From a bacterium UBP14_UBA6098 (GTDB lineage: Bacteria > UBP14 > UBA6098), in assembly GCA_002428525.1 (NCBI GenBank), contig DIWU01000009.1, forward strand, positions 1 to 30,349: a DNA stretch of 30,349 bases. Reading direction: 5' to 3'. Position numbers and translations under genes: made by a program. Position 1 is the stretch's first letter; every line of letters begins with the position of its first letter. The notes beneath the pieces were generated by a model. That model did no database searches and was not told the origin of the DNA. It saw only the letters and a program-made list of their open reading frames with translations. Shown piece by piece: positions 6,423-15,203 of this stretch.

Positions 6423-9400
6423 TCAGTCTTCGATTTTCTCGTCGATCTGTGAGGCCTCTTCTTCACCGTGAACCATGGCCACGAAATTCTTCTGGACGCG
6501 TAGGGAAAGCCTATCCGCGAAGGAGTAGAAGATCGGGACATAGAATAGAGTGAGCAGAGTTGCGGAAAGGAGGCCGCCGATGACAGTAAGCGCCATAGGC
6601 GCGCTCATATCCGAGCCCGCGCCGGAGGACATCGCCATAGGAAGCATCCCGAAGATCGTTGTCAGGGCGGTGATTAGAACCGGACGAATGCGGTCGAATC
6701 CCGCTTGAACGAGGGCGGCTTCCTTGGCAACTCCGCTACGCCTAAGCTGGTTGACGTGATCGACGAGCACAATTCCGTTGTTCACCACAATTCCCGCGAG
6801 GATTATAATCCCGACGAAGGAGACAACCGAGAGAGTCGAGCCTGATAAGAGGAAAATCCAGACAACCCCGATCATCGCCAATGGCAGGGTAATCATGATC
6901 ACCAGCGGTTGGACGAGCGACTCGAACATGGCCGCCATGATAGCGTAAACGAGGATGATAGCTAAAAGCAAAGCTATCGAGAGGTCTTTGAAGGATTCCT
7001 GCATATCGGCCTGTTCGCCGGAGAACTCGAAGCTGTATCCCGGCTCGAAGTTTTTCACGATGGGCGCAATTTTCTTTTCGATGTCCTTCATGATACTCCC
7101 GAGGTCTCTACCGCTACGGTTGCCGTAAACATGGACAATCCTCGTCTGTCTTTCATGCTCGATCTTCATCGGGCCGAGACCCTCGACGAAGTCGGTGACC
7201 TCTTTAAGGGGCACGAAGCCCATGGGTGTGGCGATCGGCATATTTTCTATGTCTTCGATATTGAGCCGCTCATCCTCTCGGAGCCTCACGCGGATATCGG
7301 TTTCGTCTCCTGTTTTATCGCGAAGTCTTGTCGAGACGACGCCGAGGGTGAGGGTTCTGATCTGATTTGCGAGTAGATAGGTGGGAACACCCAAGCGCGA
7401 GGCCTTGTCTTTATTAATTCGAATCTCGATCTCGGGTTTGCCCTGTTCGACGCTCGAATAAACATCCGTGAAGCCGGGGATGTCCTTTGTTGCCTCGACG
7501 ATTTCGAGCGAGTACTCGCGGAGCTTATCGAGTTCGTCCCCGAAGATCTTGATATCGATATCCCCTTGGCTCGAACTCATCGCATTCATCTGACTGACCC
7601 TTAGCTCGAGGCCCTCGAAATCAGGGAATCTCGCCTTTATCTCGTCGATGACCTCGGTGAAGCTACGCTTGCGGTCGGAGTTGAGAACGACCATAAGCAT
7701 CGCTTCATTAGAGCCGGTGGGGCCGAAGGAGGACATCGACTCGTTCGAGCCGACCATGGTCATGATCTTGTCGACCTCGGGAATGCTGAAGGCAATATCC
7801 TCGAGTATTCGCGCCTTCTCGTCGGTGATTTCGACTCGAGTTCCGACGGGCATTTTCATGTTTATCATCACCATATCGACGTCGGATTTCGGGAAGAACT
7901 CCGTTCCGACGAAGGTGAATGCGAGGCCGGTGAGCGCAAGCGCTCCGACGAGGGAGAGAACCATCAATTTGCGGTGCTTCAGCGACCATTGGAGGGCGCT
8001 TTTGTATTTTAGCCTGAGTTTTTCGAAGCTACTCGGGATTGCCGAGACCTTGATCTTTTCTTTTTTGAAGAGAAGCGATGCGATCATCGGGACGATTGAC
8101 AACGCGACTATAAGGCTACATATCAGCGCGAAGGACACTGTTAGCGCCAAGCCGCGGGTGAGCTGTCCCGCGAGGCCGGACGAGAAGACCATCGGAAGAA
8201 ACACAGCGATAGTCGTTAGGGTGCTCGCGGTGATGGCCATCATAACCTGCGAGGCTCCGAGTTTTGCGGCCTCATGTCTTGTTTTGCCCATCTCGATATT
8301 TCGGTAGATATTCTCGATCACGACGACCGCGTTATCGACGAGCATACCGACGCCGAGGGCTATACCGCCCAAGGTCATTATATTCAGGGAATATCCGGCG
8401 AGTTTGAGGGGAATGAATGTCGCGACAACTGAAAGCGGGATGGCCATCCCGATTGCGAAGGTCGGGCGCCAGCTCCTTAGGAAAAGCCAAATCATAAGGA
8501 CAGCGAGGAGGCCGCCCACAACCGCGTTGGTGGCGGTAATTTTTGCGACTCGAGTGATGGAGTCGGCCGTATCCATACCTAAGGAATATTCAATGTTCTC
8601 GGGCATATCGAGCCATAGCTCGGCAACGGCCTTTTTCACACGGTTTCCGACTGCGACGCTGTTCGAGCGCGACTGTTTGAAGACCATCATGACGATGCCG
8701 TCTTCGCCGTTACTTCTGATATAGGAATTCGTTTCTTCGATCCCGTCAATAACATCGGAGATTTCGTCAAGATAAATCGGCTCGCCGAACTTTGTTGTTC
8801 CGACGATTATCTCGCCGATTTCTTCGACGGTTTCGAACTCGCCGACAGTGCGAAGCAGGTATTCATCCTCGCCGATATCGATAGTCCCGGCGGGGAGATT
8901 GAGATTGTTGATAGCGAGCGCTTGTGTGATATTATCGAGGGAAACCCCCAACTCGCGCATCTTGAGGCCGTTGACGAAGACTTGCACCTCGCGTTCGTCG
9001 CCGCCGAAAACGAAAACGCTCGCGACTCCATCGAGCCGTTTGAGCGATGCGGCAACCTTGTCCTCGACGAGGGTTCGAAGCTCGCGCGTGTCCTTCATGC
9101 CGGTGATCTGCACGCTCATCACGGGCATTTGCCCCACATCGAACTTGGCGACAAAGGGCCGCTGAACCTCTTCGGGAAGTTGGTTGAGCACTCCGTCGAG
9201 GGAGGCGCGGACATCCTGCGCGGCGAAATCGACATTGGTGCCCCACTCGAACTCGAGCATCAGTACCGAGATGTTCTCGCGGGAGGTGGATTTGATTGAT
9301 TTAAGATTGGAAACCGTTCCGACGAAGCTCTCGAGCGGTTCGGTGACGCTTTTTTCCACCTCTTCTCCGGCCGCACCGGCATAGACGGTTGTGACAGTCA

Positions 9401-9533
9401 CCATCGGGAACTCGATATCGGGGAACAGGTCCAAGCCGAGCGACAATAGCGACCATATCCCCATGACCACGAGGATCAGGGCGAACATGGTTATAGACAC
9501 TCGTCGTGTGACGGAGAACTCGGGTATTGTCAC
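6423..9533 (-). CDS. RND multidrug efflux pump, inner membrane permease (HAE1/AcrB type)
   Basis: 1036 residues, the normal length for AcrB-type hydrophobe/amphiphile exporters. It has the N-terminal TM1, two large periplasmic loops (about 35-335 and 560-870) and two sets of TM helices. The TM4 proton-relay region reads GVGMLVDN (D400-N401): one of the two aspartates of E. coli AcrB is Asn, as is common in non-proteobacterial homologues. It couples proton influx to drug export as a trimer with the adaptor and outer-membrane factor encoded just upstream. The start codon is GTG at 9533, overlapping the adaptor's TGA stop (GTGA), with AGGAGGT 6-7 bases upstream. This is the last gene of the tetR operon. 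Substrate is unknown. Confidence 0.95.
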   Translation of the reverse strand: MTIPEFSVTRRVSITMFALILVVMGIWSLLSLGLDLFPDIEFPMVTVTTVYAGAAGEEVEKSVTEPLESFVGTVSNLKSIKSTSRENISVLMLEFEWGTNVDFAAQDVRASLDGVLNQLPEEVQRPFVAKFDVGQMPVMSVQITGMKDTRELRTLVEDKVAASLKRLDGVASVFVFGGDEREVQVFVNGLKMRELGVSLDNITQALAINNLNLPAGTIDIGEDEYLLRTVGEFETVEEIGEIIVGTTKFGEPIYLDEISDVIDGIEETNSYIRSNGEDGIVMMVFKQSRSNSVAVGNRVKKAVAELWLDMPENIEYSLGMDTADSITRVAKITATNAVVGGLLAVLMIWLFLRSWRPTFAIGMAIPLSVVATFIPLKLAGYSLNIMTLGGIALGVGMLVDNAVVVIENIYRNIEMGKTRHEAAKLGASQVMMAITASTLTTIAVFLPMVFSSGLAGQLTRGLALTVSFALICSLIVALSIVPMIASLLFKKEKIKVSAIPSSFEKLRLKYKSALQWSLKHRKLMVLSLVGALALTGLAFTFVGTEFFPKSDVDMVMINMKMPVGTRVEITDEKARILEDIAFSIPEVDKIMTMVGSNESMSSFGPTGSNEAMLMVVLNSDRKRSFTEVIDEIKARFPDFEGLELRVSQMNAMSSSQGDIDIKIFGDELDKLREYSLEIVEATKDIPGFTDVYSSVEQGKPEIEIRINKDKASRLGVPTYLLANQIRTLTLGVVSTRLRDKTGDETDIRVRLREDERLNIEDIENMPIATPMGFVPLKEVTDFVEGLGPMKIEHERQTRIVHVYGNRSGRDLGSIMKDIEKKIAPIVKNFEPGYSFEFSGEQADMQESFKDLSIALLLAIILVYAIMAAMFESLVQPLVIMITLPLAMIGVVWIFLLSGSTLSVVSFVGIIILAGIVVNNGIVLVDHVNQLRRSGVAKEAALVQAGFDRIRPVLITALTTIFGMLPMAMSSGAGSDMSAPMALTVIGGLLSATLLTLFYVPIFYSFADRLSLRVQKNFVAMVHGEEEASQIDEKIED

Positions 9534-10552
9534 TTTGCGACCTCCTCGATAACATAGACTTCGAGGCCGTCCTTGAGGCCGAGGGCGCCTTTTGTGACGA
9601 CCATATCGGAGCTTTCGAGGCCGGATTTAACCTCGACGATCTGGCTTGTAATCAAACCGGATTCGATGACACGGCTTTTCACCTTGCCTGAATCGTAGAT
9701 GAAAACGACGCTATCCGCGACGACGGCCGAGCGTGGGATCACCATGGAGTTAGCGAAGACATCGACTACGACCTCGGTTGTGACGAACACGCCGACTGGA
9801 AGCCTCGCGTCCTTGTTGTTCAGGACGATCTCGCCGGAGAAAAGGCCGGTAATCGGGTCTGCGCCGGGGGAAAGGTTTTCGAGGGTTCCCTCGAAGGTAG
9901 TATCGGGGAAGACCTCTGTCGTGACTCGGGCTTTCATTCCGGCCTTGAGCTTTCGGAAGTCCTTTGCGGCGATTGTGATGGGCAGTTTCAGCTGGTCTGT
10001 TTTAGCAAGGCGAAGGATTCCGAGCGCACCGGGGGCGTAAACATCGTGTTCGTTGAAGTATTTTCCGACGATAGTTCCGGCGAAGGGCGCTCTAAGCTCG
10101 GTGTTATCGAGGACTTGGCGATAGGCGGCCTCGGCGGCGAGGTAGCCGGCCCGCGCCTGATCGTAGCTTTGCGGCGCGATGAGGCTGTCTTGGTATAGCG
10201 ATTTCATGCGGTCGTAGGTTTGTTTCGCGGAGTTGAACTGGGCGCGTGTTTGTTGAAGGGTTTCGCCCTTCATAACGACCAAGAGCTTGCCCTTTGGGAC
10301 ATTATCGCCAACCTTGACAAGGATCTTCTCGATAGTTCCGGGCATCTGGGGGAAGACCATAATGTCCTGCCTGCCCTCGAGCCTACCGGAGAACCTGACG
10401 GTTTCTTCGAGGTCGAGGATCTCGATCTTTTCGACCTTCACGGAGATTTTTTCTTTTGCGAAACTTTTTTGATTCGGGCTATCTTTTCCGCAACCCACAA
10501 CCGCCGCGATGGCGATCATAACAGCGATCCCGAGGGCGAATTTCTTTATCAT
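9530..10552 (-). CDS. RND efflux periplasmic adaptor (membrane fusion protein), lipoprotein
   Basis: 340 residues. The lipoprotein signal ends in VVGC (Cys21). Residues about 65-95 form the first half of the lipoyl/barrel-sandwich domain (PQMPGTIEKILVKVGDNVPKG). A short alpha-hairpin follows (QTRAQFNSAKQTYDRM...YDQARAGYLAAEAAY, about 107-152), and then the second half (LRAPFAGTIVGKYF). The beta-barrel and membrane-proximal domains follow. The hairpin is short relative to E. coli AcrA. It bridges the inner-membrane pump and the outer-membrane channel. It starts 3 bases after the outer-membrane factor gene, with AAGGAG inside that gene's last codons, and its stop overlaps the pump start. Confidence 0.93.
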   Translation of the reverse strand: MIKKFALGIAVMIAIAAVVGCGKDSPNQKSFAKEKISVKVEKIEILDLEETVRFSGRLEGRQDIMVFPQMPGTIEKILVKVGDNVPKGKLLVVMKGETLQQTRAQFNSAKQTYDRMKSLYQDSLIAPQSYDQARAGYLAAEAAYRQVLDNTELRAPFAGTIVGKYFNEHDVYAPGALGILRLAKTDQLKLPITIAAKDFRKLKAGMKARVTTEVFPDTTFEGTLENLSPGADPITGLFSGEIVLNNKDARLPVGVFVTTEVVVDVFANSMVIPRSAVVADSVVFIYDSGKVKSRVIESGLITSQIVEVKSGLESSDMVVTKGALGLKDGLEVYVIEEVAK

Positions 10553-10555
10553 TTT

Positions 10556-11854
10556 TTACTCCTTGAGCAACGTGGCGATGGCCGCTTCGTATTTGATAAC
10601 GGCGATTTTCATATCGGCTATAGCGGAGATATACCCCGCTTGGGCTTGAATAAGCGAGCTATTCGCGTCGAGGACGCTCGTGTTCGCGGCGAGGCCGGTT
10701 CCGAATTCGGCGGCCGCGACCTTGAAGGCCTCGTTGGTCTGTTCGAGCTTCTTTCTCGAGACGGTTAGGGCTTGTTCGGCCTCTTCGAGCGAGTTATGGA
10801 GATTGCGAATCTCCATCTCCGCGGCGCGACGCGCCATATCGAGGGTTTCGGCGGTTTGGTTTTTCTGGGTTCGCGCCTTGCGAACACCGAAGATTCTTTC
10901 TCCGAAGGACAGAATCTCCCAGCTTGCGGCGAGGGTCACATTCCATGAATCGTAGAATTCTTCTTCATTCGCCCGATTCGGTCTGGCATAGGACCAATTG
11001 AAGACTCCGACAATATCCGGCGAGAAGGTTCCCCAAGTGATTGCCTCGCCCGCTCGGGCGGCACCGAGACCTAACTCGAGCATCTGTATATCGGGGCGAT
11101 ATTTCAGCCCGTGGTCGAGGCCGTCCTTTAGGATCGGCCGGCTAATATCGCCTATCGTGGTGTCCGGGTCGATCTCGAAGACGGTATCGGAGGGGAAATC
11201 GAGCAGGAAATTGAGGCCGAGGCGCGCGGCATTGACCGCATTGTTCGCGCGGATTATCATGAGGTCGATCTCGGAGCTTGCGACACGGGTCTGGAGGAGA
11301 TCGTTTCGCGCCACGAGACCTTGGGCATACATCCCCTCGATGACCGCCAAATGCCCCTGCATACGCTCGCGGGCCTGTGCGACGGTGTTCACGAAGAGCT
11401 GGGCGTTCACAACGCCGAAATAGGCCTGTGCTATACTTATAACCGTAGAGTTCTTCTCGCTCTCGAGGTTCTTTTCCTGTATCTTGGCGCCGAGGCGCGC
11501 GGCGCGGTAGCCGTTGATGATCTTTCCGCCGGTGAAGATCGGCTGTTGGACGCCGAGGGTGAGGTTGTAGTTATCGACCTGTCCCATCGCGATGCTCATT
11601 CCGCCGAACTCAGGCGGCATAGTCATCACCGGCGCTTCGTTGAGGCGGGTGTAGGAGGCCTTCGCGGTAGCCCTCGGGAGGAAGCCGGTAAGGGCGGATC
11701 TTTGATCCTCGCGGGCCGCGTCGCCGGCGTATTTAGCGATTTTGACCTGAGCGTTTGCGGAGAGGCCGCGTTCTATCGCCTCATCGAGGGTCAAAGCACC
11801 CGCGAAGCAGGTCGATAGGATCAATAATAGAACGGTTTTGCAAAGAGTGTTCAT
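10556..11854 (-). CDS. TolC-family outer membrane efflux channel
   Basis: 432 residues. The signal peptide (MNTLCKTVLLLIL...AGA) is followed by LTLDEAIERGLSANAQVKIA, the usual start of outer membrane efflux proteins. Two internally related halves carry long alpha-helices with strand-forming segments (such as YNLTLGVQQPIFTGG, about 96-110, and WNVTLAASWEIL, about 308-319). Near the C-terminus is the typical LEQTNEAFKVAAAEF helix. It forms the trimeric exit duct of the efflux complex. GAGGAAGAA precedes the ATG, and the gene starts 12 bases after tetR. Confidence 0.93.
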   Translation of the reverse strand: MNTLCKTVLLLILSTCFAGALTLDEAIERGLSANAQVKIAKYAGDAAREDQRSALTGFLPRATAKASYTRLNEAPVMTMPPEFGGMSIAMGQVDNYNLTLGVQQPIFTGGKIINGYRAARLGAKIQEKNLESEKNSTVISIAQAYFGVVNAQLFVNTVAQARERMQGHLAVIEGMYAQGLVARNDLLQTRVASSEIDLMIIRANNAVNAARLGLNFLLDFPSDTVFEIDPDTTIGDISRPILKDGLDHGLKYRPDIQMLELGLGAARAGEAITWGTFSPDIVGVFNWSYARPNRANEEEFYDSWNVTLAASWEILSFGERIFGVRKARTQKNQTAETLDMARRAAEMEIRNLHNSLEEAEQALTVSRKKLEQTNEAFKVAAAEFGTGLAANTSVLDANSSLIQAQAGYISAIADMKIAVIKYEAAIATLLKE

Positions 11855-11866
11855 TTCTTCCTCTAT

Positions 11867-12493
11867 TTAAACGACATATTGTAAGGTTAAGTCCTTTTTG
11901 AGGGCGCCGTTGAAGAAAAGCTCGAGTAGCTCGTCCTTTTTCGTTGAAAGATCTTTATTCTTGCATATCCAGCCCATAGGCCCGGCGTATCCGGCCAACA
12001 TCGACATGAATTGAAATGCGAGTTCTTCCGGGTCGAGTTTCGGGTTGAGGTAGCTTGCGTTTCGCGTGAAAAAGGCGCTGAGCATTTCGTTGAGGCTCTT
12101 CAAGCCGATGAAGATATTTGGGTGTATAATATCCTCGACGATTTCCGGGTTTTTGAAGCCCTCGGCAATCATAACGCGAAAGAGTTTGATATTCTGTTGC
12201 ATACACTCGATCGAGAGCGCGGTATAGCGGTCTATCGCCTCTCTGGGGTTATTTTCGTTGACGAGAACTTCTGTGACCATCTCGATCAAGCCGCGAAATT
12301 TCTCTTGAATGAGCTCGGCCAAGAGGTGGTCTTTGCCGCCGAAGTAGTTATAGATTGTCGCCTTGGAAAAACCCGCTCTCTCGGCTATATCCTCGATAGT
12401 CGAGCAGGAGTAGCCCTTCTCCTCGAACAGTCTTTCGGCGGATTCGAGGAACAGCGCTCTGTTTCTGATCCTATCTTTTTCTCTTTGGCGCAA
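11867..12493 (-). CDS. TetR/AcrR-family transcriptional regulator of the efflux operon
   Basis: 208 residues. The N-terminal helix-turn-helix (TIEDIAERAGFSKATIYNYF, 32-51) is preceded by the family helix FLESAERLFEEKGY. The rest (about 70-208) is the variable ligand-binding/dimerisation domain. The start is TTG at 12493 with GGGAGG 4-5 bases upstream; the next Met lies inside the ligand domain. As the first gene of the operon it most likely represses itself and the pump genes, releasing DNA when an exported compound binds. A single TGACCGAC (plus strand 12537-12544) in the leader resembles a TetR half-site, but I could not find its symmetric partner. Confidence 0.92.
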   Translation of the reverse strand: MRQREKDRIRNRALFLESAERLFEEKGYSCSTIEDIAERAGFSKATIYNYFGGKDHLLAELIQEKFRGLIEMVTEVLVNENNPREAIDRYTALSIECMQQNIKLFRVMIAEGFKNPEIVEDIIHPNIFIGLKSLNEMLSAFFTRNASYLNPKLDPEELAFQFMSMLAGYAGPMGWICKNKDLSTKKDELLELFFNGALKKDLTLQYVV

Positions 12494-12568
12494 GGTTCCT
12501 CCCTTGTAGCCGGATTTAAGAATCGTATTAACTTTATGACCGACAGTATAAATTACAACCGGGATTCA

Positions 12569-12596
12569 ATGATACCCAAAAAAAACCGCATTTCAA
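12569..12596 (-). promoter_or_regulatory. Candidate promoter of the tetR-efflux operon
   Basis: Minus strand TTGAAA (12596-12591), a 16-base spacer, TATCAT (12574-12569), giving a leader of about 70 bases. A second possible pair further downstream (TTGTAA, then TAAAGT) cannot be excluded. The remaining intergenic sequence is AT-rich, with no other feature I can support. Confidence 0.4.
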
Positions 12597-12689
12597 GGAA
12601 AAAAATACTTATTTAAAAAGTTTTAATATAAGGCTGGAAGGGCCGGAATGACTTCATCCCCGCAAAATCGAGTATCGGGGTTATAAAAA

Positions 12690-12720
12690 AAGGCCGAAGG
12701 ATTTCGGTCTTTTTTTTTTT
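12690..12720. terminator. Terminator after pyrC, probably bidirectional
   Basis: A nine-bp stem, AAGGCCGAA (12690-12698)/TTCGGTCTT (12703-12711), with one G-T pair and a 4-base loop. On the minus strand (pyrC direction) it is followed by a run of T. On the plus strand it is followed by more than ten T. pyrC ends 36 bases away at 12747. Confidence 0.85.
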
Positions 12721-12746
12721 TGTTTTTATGAAGATTGAATCGGCGC

Positions 12747-14042
12747 TTAGGACAACTCGTCGAAGAATATCTGCCCGTCAACCATAGTCCAAACCGGCTT
12801 GCCTGTGAGTTCCCAGCCCTCGAAGGGCGTGTTCCGCGATTTGCCGGCGAACTTCGAGGAATCGACTGTCCATTTGCGCTCGGGGTCGAAAATCATAATA
12901 TCGGCGTTCGCGCCCTGCGAGAGAGTGCCGGCGGAGATGTCCATAAGCCGGGCCGGCATAGTGCTCATAAGCTCGACCATGCGGGTGATATCGATGATTC
13001 CTGTGCGAACAAGCTTGTCGTATATTAGGCTTGCCGAGGTCTCGAGCCCGACGACACCGAAGGGCGCGACCGCGAACTCGCAGTCTTTGTCCTCGGGCGG
13101 ATGCGGGGCGTGGTCGGTGACTATTGCGTCGATTGTGCCGTCGACGAGCGCGGCTCGGAGCACCTCGACATCGTCCTTTGCGCGAAGCGGGGGGTTCATT
13201 TTGTAATTCGAGTCGAAGCCGGATTTGACGACATCCTCGTCTGTGAGGATAAGGTGGTGAACCGCGGCCTCGGCAGTGACCTTGACGCCTTTTTCCTTGG
13301 CGTCGCGGATTATCCCGACGCTTTCCTTTGCGCTGACATGACAGATATGAACCTTTGCGTCGAGGAAACTCGCGAGCATAATATCCCGCGCGATCATTCC
13401 GGCCTCGGCGACCGCGGGCACGGCCTGCATTCCGGCGAGGCCGCTGGCATGGCCTTCGTGCATATGCCTTCCCGCGGAAAGGTCGAGGTCCTCCTCGTGA
13501 AGCATAATTGGGAGGTCGATCATTTTGGAATAGAGGAGCGCGTTTCGGAGAAGCTGGGAGCTTGTCACCGGCCGGCCGTCGTCGGAGAAGCCCACCGCGC
13601 CGGCAATCGCGAGGTCGAACATCTCGGAAAGCTCTTTGCCCTCGAGGCCCTTGCTGATAGCGGCGATGGGGTAAACTCTGCAATAGGCCTCCGAGCCGCG
13701 GTCGTAGATGAAGCGAACCATCGGGGCATTATCGATAGGCGGGTGTGTGTTGGGCATGCAACAAACAGAGGTGACTCCTCCCCTGACCGCGGCCAGCGAT
13801 CCGCTCTCGATGGTCTCGGCATCCTCGCGGCCGGGCTCGCGGAGATGGACATGAATATCGACGAGCCCGGGGAAGACGAGTTTACCGGCCGCGTCAATCA
13901 GAGTGCGGTCTTGGTAGTTTTTCTTTCCGCCGATGCGGGCGATCATGCCGTCCTCGATATAGACATCGGTAATCTCGTCGATTCCGTTGGCCGGATCGAC
14001 GACTCGTCCGCCCTTGATCACGAATTTTGTTTCGCTATCCAT
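12747..14042 (-). CDS. pyrC: Dihydroorotase
   Basis: 431 residues, the class I length. It carries the amidohydrolase metal motif DIHVHLREPG (62-71; His64 and His66), followed by EDAETIESG. Further markers are NTHPPIDN, HEED (about 182-185), KVHICHVSA and TDHAPH (about 303-308, the catalytic Asp region). It cyclises N-carbamoyl-aspartate to dihydroorotate in cytosolic pyrimidine synthesis. The ATG at 14042 has GGAG 6 bases upstream and overlaps the preceding glycosyltransferase gene by 8 bases. It is the last gene of the pyrR-pyrB operon. Confidence 0.95.
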   Translation of the reverse strand: MDSETKFVIKGGRVVDPANGIDEITDVYIEDGMIARIGGKKNYQDRTLIDAAGKLVFPGLVDIHVHLREPGREDAETIESGSLAAVRGGVTSVCCMPNTHPPIDNAPMVRFIYDRGSEAYCRVYPIAAISKGLEGKELSEMFDLAIAGAVGFSDDGRPVTSSQLLRNALLYSKMIDLPIMLHEEDLDLSAGRHMHEGHASGLAGMQAVPAVAEAGMIARDIMLASFLDAKVHICHVSAKESVGIIRDAKEKGVKVTAEAAVHHLILTDEDVVKSGFDSNYKMNPPLRAKDDVEVLRAALVDGTIDAIVTDHAPHPPEDKDCEFAVAPFGVVGLETSASLIYDKLVRTGIIDITRMVELMSTMPARLMDISAGTLSQGANADIMIFDPERKWTVDSSKFAGKSRNTPFEGWELTGKPVWTMVDGQIFFDELS

Positions 14043-15201
14043 TTTTTCTCCGTTTTGAATTTATAGCTTCATTCAATATCGTTTCGATTTTTTCGACGAT
14101 CGAATCCCAACTGAGTTCCGATTCGGCGAGTTTTCGGCCGTTCTCGGAGGTTATTTGATGAAGGTTTTTATCCTTGAGCAAGGTCTCGACGGCCTCGATC
14201 ATGTTTCCGGCGGTGCCGCCATGAGCGGGAATGAGCGCGCCGCGCTCGGCGAAGAAGCCATAGACCCCCCAATCCGGCGCGACAATCGGAATCCCCGATG
14301 CGGCGAAGGCCGACAGCCTGACCGGCCAGCAATATATGCCGGCCTCGCGGGTTGTCCATGTGACGGCGACATCGAGCGCTTGAACGAACTTTGCACTTTG
14401 TTCCGGAGAAACTCGCCCTTTGATGATGAATCTATCGGGCTTTTTGGAGGCCGAAATCTTTTGTTTAAAGGCCTCCTCCGCCGGCCCGCCGCCGACATGG
14501 AGAAATCTCAGATCGGGGAAACGGCTCGCAAGGCCTTCGACTACTTGGACAATTGGGCTTTCAATATGATAAGGAAAAATACTTCCGACATTGCCGATGA
14601 GAATGCCCTCGACGGGCAAACCGAGTTCGGCCCTGAGAAGGCTTTTGTCGGCTTTATCATTATATAAGTCTAAATCGACGCCGTTCGGGAGGAAGTGGAA
14701 TTTGGCTTTGTCCTCGTCGAGGGCGGAAAGCGCCTTCGCCAATTCGGGCGACACCGCTACGACCTGATCGGCCGCTCGAAGGCGAGCCTTTTGATAGAGA
14801 TACCAATCGAGCAGGGCAATCGAGCGGTTTCGAAGGTTTTCGGCCTTGGTTTCCTCTTTGGCTGAGCCGTTGGATTCGAGGACGACCGGCAGGCCGATGC
14901 CCTCGGCGGCTTTGAGAACTGGATTTGCGAAATAGAAATCCCTCAGATAAAGAAGATCGAATTCGCGTGCGCTGGCTCCGATCCATTCGGCGGCGGAACG
15001 CGCCCAGATAGCGGCCTTTTCGAGCCTCGACTGCAGAAAAACCACCTCGACGCCGTCGAGGGCGAAGGGCTTCGCGAGCTCCGGCGCGATCAGCGTCAAG
15101 GAGTGGCCTCGCTTCGCGAGTCCTCCGGCTATCGCCCCGACATGAACCGGAGCGGCTCCATGTTTGCAAAGCGGCGTGTATGCGACATAGAGGATCTTCA
15201 T
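14035..15201 (-). CDS. Family 4 glycosyltransferase embedded in the pyrimidine operon
   Basis: 388 residues with the GT-B two-domain layout. N-terminal acceptor domain: MKILYVAYTP, HVGAIAGGLAKRGHSLTLIAPE. C-terminal donor domain from about residue 170: LPNGVDLDLY, LIGNVGSI, LRFLHVGGGPAEE. The donor motif that normally reads KL.EY.A.G.PVVA is RLSAFAASGIPIVA (295-308), so the usual Glu is Ala298 and the Lys is Arg295. The sugar and acceptor cannot be told. It starts 2 bases after the pyrB stop and overlaps pyrC, so it is co-translated with enzymes it has no known link to. Weak SD-like bases lie inside the pyrB end. Confidence 0.85.
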   Translation of the reverse strand: MKILYVAYTPLCKHGAAPVHVGAIAGGLAKRGHSLTLIAPELAKPFALDGVEVVFLQSRLEKAAIWARSAAEWIGASAREFDLLYLRDFYFANPVLKAAEGIGLPVVLESNGSAKEETKAENLRNRSIALLDWYLYQKARLRAADQVVAVSPELAKALSALDEDKAKFHFLPNGVDLDLYNDKADKSLLRAELGLPVEGILIGNVGSIFPYHIESPIVQVVEGLASRFPDLRFLHVGGGPAEEAFKQKISASKKPDRFIIKGRVSPEQSAKFVQALDVAVTWTTREAGIYCWPVRLSAFAASGIPIVAPDWGVYGFFAERGALIPAHGGTAGNMIEAVETLLKDKNLHQITSENGRKLAESELSWDSIVEKIETILNEAINSKRRKNG

Positions 15202-15203
15202 AG

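Noticed and set aside
12537..12544. TGACCGAC as a TetR operator
   Set aside because: Only one half-site is visible; no symmetric partner at a normal distance, so I did not annotate an operator.
13101..14066. 321-codon plus-strand open frame opposite pyrC
   Set aside because: pyrC on the other strand has all catalytic motifs and a good ribosome site; the antisense frame has none.
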